Source: Aureimonas sp. SK2 (lineage in GTDB: Bacteria; Pseudomonadota; Alphaproteobacteria; Rhizobiales; Rhizobiaceae). Taken from it: a stretch of DNA of 64,000 nt. Where the stretch lies: NCBI RefSeq assembly GCF_029813115.1, contig NZ_JAPZDS010000016.1:41670-105669 (forward strand), read 5' to 3'. Under the pieces are notes generated by a model. The model worked only from the letters and a program-made list of their open reading frames with translations. It was not told the origin of the DNA and ran no database searches. A program made the translations under genes and the position numbers. Below are positions 28,450 through 38,790 of the stretch, piece after piece (position 1 is the stretch's first letter; the number at the start of each line of letters is the position of its first letter).

Positions 28450-29244
28450 ATGCGGCGTCCCATTCTTTCCAGCCTGCTCGCCGTTCTGGTCCTGACGACC
28501 TTTCCGGCCGACGAGCCCCGGAGCCGGGCCTTCGACGAGCCGGTCCCGATGCAGACGGGTTTTGCCGAGGTCAACGGCATAGATTTGTTCTTTCGCGTCT
28601 ACGGCGAAGGCCCTCCGATCCTGATGATCCATGGCGGCCTGTCCGACAGCCGAGTCTGGCGCGCGCAGCTGGCCCGGCTTTCGGAGCATCACAGCGTGAT
28701 CGTCGCCGACAGCCGGGGCCAGGGGCGTTCGACCTCGACCAAGGACGTCATCACCTACGACCGCATGGCGGACGACTATCTCGCCCTCCTCGACGCGCTG
28801 CACATCCGCAAGGTCGCGCTGGTCGGTTGGAGCGACGGTGGCATCATCGGCCTCGACATCGCGATCCGCCATCCCGAGCGCCTGTCGCGCCTCTTCGTTC
28901 AGGCCGCCAACGCGACGCCCGACGGCTCCCTCGCCTACAAGCCGGATGATTCAAGTCGCCCGGAGCTGCGTCATTACGACGACGTCCAGCAGGAGATCGA
29001 GGCGCTCTGGGCAAACGAACCGAACTTCACCAGCGAGGATCTGCGGTCGATTCCGGTGCCGACGGAGATCGCCATCGGCGAGCATGACGAGGCGATCAGC
29101 CGTGAGCACACGGAGTACATCGCCTCCACCATTCCCGGCGCGAAGCTCCTGATCCTGCCCGCTGTCGGCCATTCCGCTCCGCTGGAGGATCCCGACGGCT
29201 ACGCCTCCGCCGTCCTCGACTTCGTGGACGGGACGAGCAGCTGA
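28450..29244 (+). CDS. Exported alpha/beta hydrolase
   Basis: 264-aa alpha/beta hydrolase with a short signal or anchor (LSSLLAVLVLTTFPA at 6-20). The catalytic triad is visible: nucleophile S128 in the elbow GWSDGG, acid D213 in GEHDEA, and H241 in VGHSAP; the oxyanion HGG is at 61-63. The start ATG at 28450 lies 11 codons into a longer open frame and is chosen because it opens the signal peptide. Relatives include lactonases and esterases; the substrate is unknown. Confidence 0.88.
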   Translation: MRRPILSSLLAVLVLTTFPADEPRSRAFDEPVPMQTGFAEVNGIDLFFRVYGEGPPILMIHGGLSDSRVWRAQLARLSEHHSVIVADSRGQGRSTSTKDVITYDRMADDYLALLDALHIRKVALVGWSDGGIIGLDIAIRHPERLSRLFVQAANATPDGSLAYKPDDSSRPELRHYDDVQQEIEALWANEPNFTSEDLRSIPVPTEIAIGEHDEAISREHTEYIASTIPGAKLLILPAVGHSAPLEDPDGYASAVLDFVDGTSS

Positions 29245-29248
29245 GCCG

Positions 29249-29701
29249 TCACGCCTTCTTCACCCAGCGCCGGTCTTCGGTCTGCTGCCAGTAGGTGACC
29301 GTGTGCCCGGCCGCCTTCTCGACCTTCCAGCGCTCGCGGGCGGTGGCGAGCTGGTCGGGATCGTGGCCGTCGAAGAGATAGACGCCGCGCTGATACGGGC
29401 CGAGGTCGTCGGGCACCGCGCCGTCCACCATGAAGCGGACATGCGGGTCGTTGGCGCGCTGCTCCGGCTCGATGGTGAGGAGGATGGGCTGGAGCGCGCC
29501 CCCCCCTTCGGCGTCCGAGCCGTGGGGAAGGAAGCTGTCGTCCTTGTAGGTCCAGAGATGCTGATCCAGCGCGTCGCGCCGCTCGGGGCTCGACGCCTGA
29601 ACGACCACGCGCCAGCCGCGCGCGAGGGAGCGCTCCAGGAGATCCGGGAGCGCATCCTCCATTCGGCTTTCGGTCAGGTGGTAGAAGAGGACCTCGGCCA
29701 C
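29249..29701 (-). CDS. holC: DNA polymerase III subunit chi
   Basis: 150-aa accessory subunit of the clamp loader that links it to SSB. The family signatures VLFYHLTESRMEDALPDLLE (N-terminus), WTYKDDSFLPHG and PILLT, and the ending RWKVEKAAGHTVTYWQQ are all visible. Just downstream of pepA with 7 nt between stop and start, the conserved pepA-holC order of proteobacteria, so they are co-transcribed. Confidence 0.95.
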   Translation of the reverse strand: MAEVLFYHLTESRMEDALPDLLERSLARGWRVVVQASSPERRDALDQHLWTYKDDSFLPHGSDAEGGGALQPILLTIEPEQRANDPHVRFMVDGAVPDDLGPYQRGVYLFDGHDPDQLATARERWKVEKAAGHTVTYWQQTEDRRWVKKA

Positions 29702-29708
29702 GGGGCGC

Positions 29709-31208
29709 TCAGCGCGCCTCGTAGTGCTCTTCGACCAGCTTGTTCAAGAGCCGCACGCCGAAGCCGGAGGCCCAGGACTGGTTGTACTCGTTGGCCGGCG
29801 AGCCCATGGCCGTGCCGGCGACGTCGAGGTGCGCCCAGGGCACGTCGTTGACGAAACGCTGGAGGAACTGCGCCGCCGTGGTGGCGCCCGCCGCACGGCC
29901 GTTGCCGACGTTCTTGATGTCGGCGAACTTGCCCTCGATGAGCTTGTCGTACTCCTTGCCGAGCGGCATCCGCCAGACCTTCTCGCCGGTCTCCAGACCC
30001 GCAGCGAGCAGACGGTTCGCCAGCTCGTCGTTGTTGGAGAACAGGCCGGCATGGTGGTTGCCGAGCGCCACGATGATCGCGCCCGTCAGGGTCGCGAGGT
30101 TGATCATGAACTTCGGCTTGAAGCGGTCCTGCGTGTACCAGAGCGCGTCCGCGAGGACCAGGCGTCCTTCGGCGTCGGTGTTGAGCACCTCGATCGTCGT
30201 GCCGGACATGGCGGTGACGATGTCGCCCGGACGCTGGGCGTTGCCGTCCACGGCGTTCTCCACGAGGCCGACGACGCCGATCGCGTTGACCTTCGCCTTG
30301 CGGCCGGCCAGCGCGCGCATCAGGCCGACCACGGCGGCCGAGCCGCCCATGTCGCCCTTCATCTCGTCCATGCCGGCGGCCGGCTTGATGGACACGCCGC
30401 CCGTGTCGAAGATCACGCCCTTGCCGACGAAGGCCACGGGCGCCTCGCCCTCCGCTCCGCCGTTCCAGCGCATGATGCACAGGCGCGGCGGCATGGGCGA
30501 CCCTTGAGCCACGCCGAGCAGCGCGCGCATCTTCAGTTCGCCCATGCGCGTTTCGTCGAGGATCTCGATCTCCAGCCCATCGGTGGAAAGGGCTTCGATC
30601 CGGGCGGCATATTCGGTGGTGGTCAGGACGTTGGCCGGCTCGTTGACGAGGTCGCGCGCCAGGATCACGCCGCCGGCCACCGCCTCCGACTGCGCGAAGG
30701 CCGCGCGGGCCTCGTCCGGCTTGTCGGACGCGATGGTGAAGGAGCGCGCCGTCTCGGGTTCGGGCTCCTCGCCGGGCGCCGTCTTCTTCGACTTGTAGCG
30801 GTCGAACTTGTAGGAGCGGAGCAGGATGCCGAGACCGATGGTCGCAAGGTCCTGCGGCGATGCGGGGGTCGCCGCGCCGTCGCCCCAGACCGTCACGGCG
30901 CCCTCGCCCTTGGAATTGGCCGCGATCGCGCCGCCGAGCCGAAGCCATTCCTCTTCGCCGAACGGCTTGTCGCCCGCCGTGCCGATCACGACGATGCGCT
31001 CCAGCGGCGACCCGGCGGGCGCGAAGCTCTCGACAGTGGACAGTTCCTTGCCCTTGAACTTGGCGACCGCAATCGCCTTCTGCACCGTCTCGGACACGGG
31101 GTCCGACAGACCGGACGGCAGTGCCCCCTCGGTTCCGGCAAGGATGACCAGCGTGCCCGTCTCCGGCATCTGGAGGGGGGCGAAGGCGATGGTGGGCTGG
31201 ACGGACAT
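29709..31208 (-). CDS. pepA: Leucyl aminopeptidase (cytosol aminopeptidase)
   Basis: 499-aa M17 metallopeptidase that removes N-terminal residues from peptides. The signature NTDAEGRL is intact, with the metal-binding [26 protein letters not shown] region (lysine and aspartates) before it; the less conserved N-terminal domain occupies about 1-180. Length is usual. In some bacteria PepA also binds DNA for site-specific recombination; nothing here tests that. Divergent from lptF. Confidence 0.96.
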   Translation of the reverse strand: MSVQPTIAFAPLQMPETGTLVILAGTEGALPSGLSDPVSETVQKAIAVAKFKGKELSTVESFAPAGSPLERIVVIGTAGDKPFGEEEWLRLGGAIAANSKGEGAVTVWGDGAATPASPQDLATIGLGILLRSYKFDRYKSKKTAPGEEPEPETARSFTIASDKPDEARAAFAQSEAVAGGVILARDLVNEPANVLTTTEYAARIEALSTDGLEIEILDETRMGELKMRALLGVAQGSPMPPRLCIMRWNGGAEGEAPVAFVGKGVIFDTGGVSIKPAAGMDEMKGDMGGSAAVVGLMRALAGRKAKVNAIGVVGLVENAVDGNAQRPGDIVTAMSGTTIEVLNTDAEGRLVLADALWYTQDRFKPKFMINLATLTGAIIVALGNHHAGLFSNNDELANRLLAAGLETGEKVWRMPLGKEYDKLIEGKFADIKNVGNGRAAGATTAAQFLQRFVNDVPWAHLDVAGTAMGSPANEYNQSWASGFGVRLLNKLVEEHYEAR

Positions 31209-31456
31209 GCGGGCTCCGATAGGCTATCGATGGTCGGTGCGAACAGCGCCGGCCGATGGGTACTCGCTCGTCATTCTGGTCACCGGGTGTTGCATTGCAA
31301 GGGTCGTCGCCGGGCCCGGGACACGTTAACCATGTTTGTTCGCCCTTCTTTAGCCAAGCTGGCCCAGTCTACGGCGGCCAGATATGTCGAACCACGCGGT
31401 TCGGTTACCGCGCCGGACCACGGCGACTTGAACGGGACTGCTGAGACGACCAAGGC

Positions 31457-32647
31457 ATGAAGCTGATCGAACGATACATTTTTCGCCGTGCCCTCGCCTT
31501 CACGGCAGGGTCGCTCACGGCGCTCGTTCTGATCGTCTGGATCGTGCAGGTGCTACAGCGGCTGGACATCGTGCGCACCACGGCAACGGCCGCCGGCGAC
31601 ATCTTCTGGATCGCCCTGATGCTGATGCCGGACCTCGCGGCCGGCGTTCTGCCCTTTGCGCTCCTGATCGGAGCCGTCCAGACGCTGAACTCCCTGAATG
31701 CCGATTCGGAGCGCGCGGTAATCGCGGCCTCCGGCGGATCGCGCAAGGTGATCGCCAAGCCGATCCTGATCCTCGCGGCCGTGGCGTCGGGCCTGATCCT
31801 CTTCAATTCCAACGTCGCCGGACCGGCGGCCTCCAGCGCCTTCCAGAACGGCATCCGCTCCATCAACGCCGACGCGATCAGCCTCTTCCTTCAGCCCGGC
31901 CGCTTCGAGCAGGTGCAGGACGGGCTCGTCATGAGCATCGACGAGGCACGCGGTCCGAACGTCCGGGGCCTTTTCCTGGCGGACACGCGCGACCCGACGC
32001 TGGACCTCACCTACTTCGCGCGGGAGGCCTCCATCGTGGAGCGCCAGGGGCAGTCCTATCTCGTGCTGGACGACGGGCAGCTCCATCGCAAGCGCAACAA
32101 CGACGGCTCGGTGTCGATCATCGAGTTCCAGACCTATGCGTTCGACCTCGCCAATCTCCGGCCCGTCGAGACGCGGGACTGGGTGCGCATGTCGGAGCGC
32201 TCGACGCGCGAGCTCCTCAACCCCGATCCGAACGACCGCGTCTATCAGCTCCACCCCAACCGTTTCGTCGAGGAACTGGCGCAGCGCCGTACGGACTGGC
32301 TCTACCCCATCGCCTTTGCGCTCTGGGCGCTGATCGTGGCGGGTCATCCGCGCACCAATCGGCAAGGGCCAGGCCCGGCGATGGCGCTCGGCCTCGGCGG
32401 CGCGCTCCTACTCAAGGCCGGCGGATTCGTGTCCCTGTCGCTGGTCAGCGAGGATTCGCGCTACACGGCGCTCGCCTATGGCCTGCCGCTCGCGGCCATC
32501 GCCTTCGATCTTTGGCTCCTCTGGCGGGACGTCAACGTCGTCGAGACGCGGACGATGCGGGCGATCTCTGACGCGACCCTGCGCCTGTTCAGAGGGCTCC
32601 AGCGGCTGGTGCCGGGCACTTCACCAGAGAAGGCGACGCGCGCATGA
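31457..32647 (+). CDS. lptF: LPS export ABC transporter permease LptF
   Basis: 396-aa inner-membrane permease of the LptB2FG complex that extracts LPS. It begins LIERYIFRRALAFTAGSL, then has about six membrane helices (near 13-35, 50-75, 100-120, and three near 280-360) with a large periplasmic beta-jellyroll domain between (about 135-270), as in other LptF proteins. The stop overlaps the lptG start by 4 nt (ATGA), so the partners are coupled. No cytoplasmic ATPase gene (lptB) is in the window. Confidence 0.95.
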   Translation: MKLIERYIFRRALAFTAGSLTALVLIVWIVQVLQRLDIVRTTATAAGDIFWIALMLMPDLAAGVLPFALLIGAVQTLNSLNADSERAVIAASGGSRKVIAKPILILAAVASGLILFNSNVAGPAASSAFQNGIRSINADAISLFLQPGRFEQVQDGLVMSIDEARGPNVRGLFLADTRDPTLDLTYFAREASIVERQGQSYLVLDDGQLHRKRNNDGSVSIIEFQTYAFDLANLRPVETRDWVRMSERSTRELLNPDPNDRVYQLHPNRFVEELAQRRTDWLYPIAFALWALIVAGHPRTNRQGPGPAMALGLGGALLLKAGGFVSLSLVSEDSRYTALAYGLPLAAIAFDLWLLWRDVNVVETRTMRAISDATLRLFRGLQRLVPGTSPEKATRA

Positions 32648-33723
32648 TGCGGCGGACGCTCAACCTCTATTTCTTTCGGCGCTTCCTAGTCAGCTTCCTG
32701 TCGACGCTGGTCGCTGTCTTCGCCCTCGTCTACCTCGTGGACATGATCGAGGTGAGCCGCCGTGGCCTGCCCGGCGACGTAGGCTTCGAGACCATCGCCA
32801 CCATCTCGGCGCTGCGCGTGCCGGCCTTCATCGAGCAGGCCTTCCCGTTCATCGTGCTGTTCGCGGCCATCTTCACGCTGGTGTCGCTGAACCGGAAGAT
32901 GGAACTGGTCGTCGCCCGCGCCGCCGGCGTCTCGGTCTGGCAGATCCTCGCGCCGTTCGCAGCGGGCGCCTTCCTGATCGGGGTCGTCTCGGTCGCCGTC
33001 TACAACCCCCTCGCCTCCTTCGCGCAGGCGAAATCGGCCCAGCTTCAGACCGCCAATGCGGGCTCCATCCAGACCTCGACCGACCGTGCGCCCTGGCTCC
33101 GCCAGGTCGGCAACGGGGTCGAATCGATCATCGGCGCCAAGGTGGTGGCGGATCGAGGCGCGACGCTCGGCGGCGTGACCGCCTTCGTGCTCGACAACGA
33201 GGGCGTGGTACGCGAGCGGATCGACGCGCCGGTCGCCTTCCTGCGGGACGGCGCGTGGCACATCGAGAACGCCAACGTCACACGAATCGGCTCGCCGCCG
33301 GTCAACGAAGGCGAGCGCGTCATCCCGACGACGCTCCTGCCGGAATATATCGAACAGAGGCTGGCCGATCCGGAAGCGATCTCCATCTGGGAGCTTGCGC
33401 CCAAGATCGAGATCGCACGCAGCCTTGGCTACAACGCGGACGCCTTCGCCATGCGCTTCAATGCGCTGATCGCACGGCCGGCGCTGTTCGTGGCGATGGT
33501 TCTGGTCGCCGCCACCGTGGCCGTGCGTTACACCCGCATCGGACAATCCGGCCGCATGATCGTCAGTGGCGTCGCGGCCGGCTTCGTGCTTTACGTCGTT
33601 ACTTTCCTCGCGCAGGCGCTGGGGAGCAATTCCGTGGTTCCGCCCGTCATCGCGGCGTGGTTCCCGGTCGTGGCGGCAGGATTGTTCGGGACGACGATCC
33701 TGCTCCATCAGGAGGATGGTTAG
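32644..33723 (+). CDS. lptG: LPS export ABC transporter permease LptG
   Basis: 359-aa partner permease of LptF. Begins RTLNLYFFRRFLVSFLSTLVA; six membrane helices bracket a periplasmic jellyroll domain (about 130-270), and the coupling-helix region VSLNRKMELVVARAAGVS is visible near 80-97. It lies between lptF (4-nt overlap) and lptD (1-nt gap), so LPS extraction and outer-membrane insertion components are co-expressed. Confidence 0.95.
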   Translation: MMRRTLNLYFFRRFLVSFLSTLVAVFALVYLVDMIEVSRRGLPGDVGFETIATISALRVPAFIEQAFPFIVLFAAIFTLVSLNRKMELVVARAAGVSVWQILAPFAAGAFLIGVVSVAVYNPLASFAQAKSAQLQTANAGSIQTSTDRAPWLRQVGNGVESIIGAKVVADRGATLGGVTAFVLDNEGVVRERIDAPVAFLRDGAWHIENANVTRIGSPPVNEGERVIPTTLLPEYIEQRLADPEAISIWELAPKIEIARSLGYNADAFAMRFNALIARPALFVAMVLVAATVAVRYTRIGQSGRMIVSGVAAGFVLYVVTFLAQALGSNSVVPPVIAAWFPVVAAGLFGTTILLHQEDG

Positions 33724-33724
33724 A

Positions 33725-36172
33725 ATGACAGCGAGGGGGAACCCGCGCCGCGCCGAGACCGGGGGTTGGTCGAAGGCGAAAGGCGTTCTCTTGGCAGGCG
33801 TAGCCATGGCTGCCCTCGCCTCGGCCTCGCCTGCCCTGGCGCAGGCTTCGCTCGGCGAACTCGGCGGCTCCGTCTCGGTGCCGGAAGGCACGCAGCTCTT
33901 CATGGAAGCCGACACCGTCACCTACGACAGCGACCGGCAGGTCGTGCGCGCCGCCGGCGGCGTGCAGATCGACTACGGGCCGTACAAGCTCGTGGCCCAG
34001 GACATCGTCTATGACCAAGCTAGCCGGAGGCTTGTGGCGTCGGGCGACGTCGAGCTGATCGAGCCGAGCGGCAACCGGATCTATGCCGACTCGATCGACG
34101 TGACGGACGACTTCGCAAACGGCTTCGTCCAGGCGCTTCGCATCGAGACGCCCGACAACACGCGCTTCGCCGCCGGCCAGGCCGTGCGTCAGGACGGTTC
34201 GGTCACCACGTTCGAGCGCGGCATCTACACCGCCTGCGAGGCCTGCGAAAAGAACCCGGATCGCCCGCCGCTCTGGCAGGTCAAGGCGCGGCGCATCGTC
34301 TGGGACCAGAACGCCAAGGTCATCCGCTACTACGGTGCGCGTTTCGAGCTGTTCGGAAAGCCGCTGGCCTATCTGCCCTACTTCGCCTCCCCCGACCCGA
34401 CGGTGCAGCGCCAGAGCGGCCTGCTCGCGCCGTCGTTCAAGTCGTCGGACAAGACGGGCTTCGGCGTCCGCATCCCCTATTACTTCGCGATCGACGAATC
34501 GTCGGACGCGACGATCGCCGGCACCTACTTCACCAAGCAGGGGTTCCTGGCCGAGGCCGAATACCGCAAGGCGTTCGAGAACGGCTACATCACCCTCCAG
34601 ACGGCCGGCATCTCCCAGACCGATCCCGACCGGTTCGGCGACTTCCGCTCCGACAACGTGACGAGCTTCGCCGATCCGGTGGACGAGGCCCGCGGCATGG
34701 TCGGCACAACCGGCCGCTTCGCCATCAACGAGCGCTGGACCTTCGGCTGGGACATCCTCGCCCAGAGCGACTCGAACTTCTCCAACATCTACGAGATCGA
34801 GAACTTCTCGGAGGTGTACCGCACCTCCGAGGTCTACCTCACCGGTCTCGGCGACCAGAGCTTCTTCGACCTGCGCGGCCAGAAGTTCGACGTGCAGACC
34901 GAGAACACGCTGACCGAGCGCGTCCAGCCCTACATCTGGCCGACGCTGGACTATCAGCGGATCGAGGAGGATCCGGTCCTCGGCGGCCAGCTCGAATACA
35001 ACGTCAACGTCACCAACCTGACGCGCGACGCGACGAGCCCCGGTCTGCTTCTGATCTGCCAGAGCGCCTTCACGGTGTCCGGCATCTGCGACCAGAGCAC
35101 CGGCTTCCCCTTCCGCACCGATTATTTCAGGCGCAACGCGCTGGAAGGCGATTATTCGCGCGCTTCGTTCGATGCCCGCTGGCGTCAGACCTACACGACC
35201 GACGCCGGTCTCCAGATCACACCCTCGCTCTCGGCTCGCGGCGACCTCTACCGCGCCGACATGAGCGCCATCGGCTATGCCGACGGCACGGCGCTGGGCC
35301 TCGGCGGCGTCGACGTGGACGAGGCGGGCGGCCGCGCGATGGCGACGGCCGGGCTCGAAGCCCGCTATCCCTATCTGATCGAGACCGCCAACACGCAGCA
35401 CGTCATCACGCCGATCGCCCAGCTCCTGGTGCGTCCGGACGAGATGGAAGCCGGCCGCCTGCCCAACGAAGACGCGCAGAGCCTCGTCTTCAACGCGGCG
35501 AACCTCTTCGATCAGGACAAGTTCTCAGGCTACGACCGGATCGAGGGCGGCACGCGCGCCAATGTCGGCGTTCAGTACAGCGGCGTGTTCGGTGCCGGCT
35601 ACACGCTGGACGCCCTGATCGGCCAGTCCTTCCATCTCGCGGGCCAGAACCCGTTCGCGCAGGTCGACTACGCTCTGGTGGGCTTCGAGTCCGGGCTCGA
35701 GACGGACCGATCCGACTACGTCTCGGCGGTCGCGCTCTCGACGCCCTACGGCATCAACTTCGGCGCGCAGGGGCGCTTCGACCAGGAGACGCTGGACGTC
35801 AACCGCGCCGACCTGATCGGCGGGGTCTCGATCGGGCGCCTCGATACGGCGATCACCTATTCGCTGATCGGCGCGCAGCCGATCTACAGCTTCCCCGACG
35901 ACCGCCACCAGATCACGACATCGGCATCGCTGAAGGTCACCGACGAGATCCGCACCTTCGGGTCGCTCTCCTACGACATCGAGAACGACACGATGATCGA
36001 CCGCTCCTTCGGCATCGGATATGCCGACGAGTGCTTCAGCCTCATCGCCGAGTATCGGAACACCAACGACCGGTACAATCTGGAGTCCTCGGAATCGAAG
36101 TTGATGTTCAAGCTTGCGCTGCGCACGCTTGCGGAGGCCGATTTCGGTTTCGGGGTTGGAAGCGGCGGCTGA
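33725..36172 (+). CDS. lptD: LPS-assembly protein LptD
   Basis: 815-aa outer-membrane translocon for LPS. A signal peptide (GVLLAGVAMAALASASPALAQ, cut near residue 40 after a charged leader), an OstA/LptA-like beta-jellyroll (about 50-190), and a large C-terminal beta-barrel follow. Cysteines C-EAC-E at about residue 170 (YTACEACEKN) and others near 440-460 could form the disulfides typical of LptD. The start at 33725 lies 1 nt after the lptG stop. The barrel ends in GVGSGG rather than Phe. Confidence 0.95.
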   Translation: MTARGNPRRAETGGWSKAKGVLLAGVAMAALASASPALAQASLGELGGSVSVPEGTQLFMEADTVTYDSDRQVVRAAGGVQIDYGPYKLVAQDIVYDQASRRLVASGDVELIEPSGNRIYADSIDVTDDFANGFVQALRIETPDNTRFAAGQAVRQDGSVTTFERGIYTACEACEKNPDRPPLWQVKARRIVWDQNAKVIRYYGARFELFGKPLAYLPYFASPDPTVQRQSGLLAPSFKSSDKTGFGVRIPYYFAIDESSDATIAGTYFTKQGFLAEAEYRKAFENGYITLQTAGISQTDPDRFGDFRSDNVTSFADPVDEARGMVGTTGRFAINERWTFGWDILAQSDSNFSNIYEIENFSEVYRTSEVYLTGLGDQSFFDLRGQKFDVQTENTLTERVQPYIWPTLDYQRIEEDPVLGGQLEYNVNVTNLTRDATSPGLLLICQSAFTVSGICDQSTGFPFRTDYFRRNALEGDYSRASFDARWRQTYTTDAGLQITPSLSARGDLYRADMSAIGYADGTALGLGGVDVDEAGGRAMATAGLEARYPYLIETANTQHVITPIAQLLVRPDEMEAGRLPNEDAQSLVFNAANLFDQDKFSGYDRIEGGTRANVGVQYSGVFGAGYTLDALIGQSFHLAGQNPFAQVDYALVGFESGLETDRSDYVSAVALSTPYGINFGAQGRFDQETLDVNRADLIGGVSIGRLDTAITYSLIGAQPIYSFPDDRHQITTSASLKVTDEIRTFGSLSYDIENDTMIDRSFGIGYADECFSLIAEYRNTNDRYNLESSESKLMFKLALRTLAEADFGFGVGSGG

Positions 36173-36273
36173 TTGCGGCTAGAACACCATGGTTTCGCCA
36201 AAGCTCGGCGCTAGGCAGCGTCGAGCACGATCTTGCAGGCGAGACGAGCGTGAACCGGGAGACTTGAGAGGCT

Positions 36274-37215
36274 ATGATCGCACGTTCCTTCGCCACCCGG
36301 CTGGCGGTCTGTTCGCTGCTGGCCTCGCCCCTCGCGTTCGTCGGCGCCGCGTCGGTCGCGACGCCCGGCATGGCCGCGTCCGAGATCAAGGCCGTGGTCA
36401 ACAAGCAGCCGATCACGTCCTACCAGATCCAGCAGCGCGCCGCCTTCCTGAAGCTGCGCCGGGCGCCGGGTGGCGTGCAGGCTGCCACGGACGAGCTTAT
36501 CGAGGAAGCGATCAAGCGGCAGGAGATCGCCCGCCGTCGCATCAACATTCCCGATGCCGCTGTGGACGAAGCTTTCGCCCGTTTCGCCCGCGACAACAAG
36601 CTTACCGAAGCCCAGCTCACCCAGGTCCTGTCGCAGGCCGGCTTCTCGGCCAAGGGCTTCAAGGACTACATCCGCGTCCAGATGGGCTGGGGCCAGGCCG
36701 TGATGGCGAACGTGCGCCAGACCGAGCGTCTGTCCGAGCAGGACGTCGTGCAGCGCATGCTCCAGCAGGGCGGCGCCAAGCCGAGCACGACGGAATACAC
36801 GCTGCAGCAGGTCATCTTCGTGGTGCCCAACGACAAGCGTGCCGCTCAGCTCGACCGCCGCATGTCGGAAGCCAACAGCCTGCGCCAGCGCTTCACGAGC
36901 TGCCAAGCGACCTACGAGACCGCGCGCGGCCTGCGCGACGTGACCGTGCGCGACCTCGGCCGCGTCGCGGAACCCGAGCTGCCGCCGCGCTGGAAGGACG
37001 ATATCAAGACCACGACACGTGGCCGCGCGACCAAGCCGCAGGCCACCGAGCGCGGCGTGGAGCTGATCGGCGTCTGCGATACGCGCACGGTCTCCGACGA
37101 CCAGGTCGCCGCCATGGTGTTCCAGGAAAAGGACATGGCCGCGATGGGCAAGCAGGAGCCGGACAAGGCCTTCCTGAACAAGCTCAAGGAAAAGGCGACC
37201 ATCGTCCGTCGCTGA
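36274..37215 (+). CDS. surA: SurA-like periplasmic chaperone (SurA N-terminal domain protein)
   Basis: 313-aa exported protein with signal peptide (about 1-35, ending GMAA) and a SurA N-terminal helical chaperone domain (VVNKQPITSYQIQQRAAFLKL; EEAIKRQEIARR). The C-terminal half resembles a parvulin fold in layout, but I see no clear PPIase motif, so isomerase activity is unsure. It follows lptD, whose barrel is a major SurA client, in the usual lptD-surA arrangement. Confidence 0.85.
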   Translation: MIARSFATRLAVCSLLASPLAFVGAASVATPGMAASEIKAVVNKQPITSYQIQQRAAFLKLRRAPGGVQAATDELIEEAIKRQEIARRRINIPDAAVDEAFARFARDNKLTEAQLTQVLSQAGFSAKGFKDYIRVQMGWGQAVMANVRQTERLSEQDVVQRMLQQGGAKPSTTEYTLQQVIFVVPNDKRAAQLDRRMSEANSLRQRFTSCQATYETARGLRDVTVRDLGRVAEPELPPRWKDDIKTTTRGRATKPQATERGVELIGVCDTRTVSDDQVAAMVFQEKDMAAMGKQEPDKAFLNKLKEKATIVRR

Positions 37216-37263
37216 CGTGCTCGGCATTCCCGCTATGACCGGTCCGGGATCGGGCGCGTTTCG

Positions 37264-38088
37264 ATGACCGCGTTCGACGGTCTGCCGCCGCTGCGGCAGG
37301 TGCTGGAAGCCCATGGCCTCGATCCGCGCAAGGCGCTGGGCCAGAACTTCCTTCTCGACCTCAACCTGACCGGGCGCATCGCCCGGCAGGCGATGCCGCT
37401 CGACGGCGCGACGGTCGTCGAGGTCGGGCCTGGCCCCGGCGGTCTGACACGCGCCCTCCTTGCGCACGGGGCCGGCAAGGTCGTCGCCATCGAGAAGGAC
37501 GCGCGCTGCCTGCCGGCGCTGGAGGCGATCGCCGCGCATTACCCCGGTCGCCTCGAGGTCATCGAGGGCGATGCGCTCGCGGTCGATCCCGCCTCGGTCT
37601 GCGACGGGCCGTTCAAGATCGTCGCGAACCTTCCTTACAATGTCGGCACGCAGCTTCTCCTGAACTGGATCACCGGTCCGGACTGGCCGCCGCGCTGGAC
37701 CGACCTGACGCTGATGTTCCAGAAGGAAGTGGCCGAGCGCATCGTCGCCGGGCCGGACGACGACCATTACGGTCGTCTCGGCGTCCTCTGCGGCTGGCGC
37801 ACAGACGCCCAGATCCTGTTCGACGTCTCGCGCGAGGCCTTCACGCCGCCACCCAAGGTGACGTCCGCGATCGTCCAGCTCGTACCCAAGGCGGCGCCGC
37901 TTCCGGCACGCCTCGCCGATGTCGAGCGCGTCACGGCCGCGGCCTTCGGACAGCGGCGGAAGATGCTGCGGCAAAGTCTCAAGCCCGTCGGCGGCGAGGC
38001 GCTGCTTCAGCGCGTCGGCATCGATCCGACGCGCCGGGCCGAGACGCTATCGGTCGCGGAGTTCGTCGCCCTCGCCAACGCCTTGTGA
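37264..38088 (+). CDS. rsmA: 16S rRNA dimethyladenosine transferase KsgA
   Basis: 274-aa methyltransferase that dimethylates A1518 and A1519 of 16S rRNA during small-subunit assembly. Motifs: LGQNFLLD (X), [16 protein letters not shown] (I), AIEKD (II), EGDAL (III) and NLPYNVG (IV), plus [10 protein letters not shown]; the small C-terminal domain with RKMLRQSL completes the protein. It is encoded 48 nt after surA; the pdxA gene usually found between the two is absent. Convergent with gmk. Confidence 0.97.
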   Translation: MTAFDGLPPLRQVLEAHGLDPRKALGQNFLLDLNLTGRIARQAMPLDGATVVEVGPGPGGLTRALLAHGAGKVVAIEKDARCLPALEAIAAHYPGRLEVIEGDALAVDPASVCDGPFKIVANLPYNVGTQLLLNWITGPDWPPRWTDLTLMFQKEVAERIVAGPDDDHYGRLGVLCGWRTDAQILFDVSREAFTPPPKVTSAIVQLVPKAAPLPARLADVERVTAAAFGQRRKMLRQSLKPVGGEALLQRVGIDPTRRAETLSVAEFVALANAL

Positions 38089-38100
38089 ATTCGAAGCGCT

Positions 38101-38790
38101 TCAGCTCCCGGCGAGTTTGTCGATATCGGCGGAGGCTTCCTCGAGGAGAACCGAGGTGAAGTCGAACAGGCCGGGCCGGCGGTCCCGGCGCAGGCGCTCG
38201 GCGTTGACGATCGACAGGACGGCCGAGAAGGCGCGGTCGAGGTCGTCGTTGATGACGACATATTCGTAGTCCCGCCAGCGCTCGATCTCGACCTTAGCGT
38301 TGCGCAGGCGCATCGCGATGGTCTCTCTCGAGTCTTCGGCCCGGCGGAGGAGGCGCGACTTCAGCTCGCGCATCGACGGCGGCAGGATGAAGATCGAGAC
38401 GATGTCGGACTTGGCCTTTTCCTGAAGCTGAAGCGCTCCCTGCCAGTCGATGTCGAAGAGCATGTCCCGCCCCTCGCGCATTGCCTTCTTGGCGGCTTCG
38501 CGCGGGGTGCCGTAGAGATTCCCGTGAACCTCGGCCCATTCGAGTAGCGCATCGCCGTCCCGCAGGCGGAAGAACTCGTCGCGCGAAATGAAATGGTAGT
38601 GCACCCCGTCGATCTCGCTCGGGCGGCGCGTTCGGGTCGTCACGCTGACCGACAGCGAGAATCGCGGGTCCCGTTCCAGCAGGCTGCGGGCGATGGTCGA
38701 CTTGCCGGCGCCGGAGGGCGACGAGATCACCAGCATCAGCCCGCGCCGCGCGATCGGGATGGGAGATTCGATGTCGGTGAGCGATTTCAT
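38101..38790 (-). CDS. gmk: Guanylate kinase
   Basis: 229-aa enzyme converting GMP to GDP. P-loop [10 protein letters not shown] (about 23-32), GMP-binding [17 protein letters not shown], and ADS region SRDEFFRL are all visible; the lid and C-terminal helices follow. A 16-residue N-terminal extension precedes the first strand (MLVISSPSG). The ATG overlaps the yicC stop by 4 nt, linking it to the yicC gene. Confidence 0.96.
   Translation of the reverse strand: MKSLTDIESPIPIARRGLMLVISSPSGAGKSTIARSLLERDPRFSLSVSVTTRTRRPSEIDGVHYHFISRDEFFRLRDGDALLEWAEVHGNLYGTPREAAKKAMREGRDMLFDIDWQGALQLQEKAKSDIVSIFILPPSMRELKSRLLRRAEDSRETIAMRLRNAKVEIERWRDYEYVVINDDLDRAFSAVLSIVNAERLRRDRRPGLFDFTSVLLEEASADIDKLAGS

Noticed and set aside
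26319..28580. 753-codon frame antisense to the ABC-F ATPase
   Set aside because: A shadow of a certain gene in the opposite frame; low-complexity composition and no recognisable domain.
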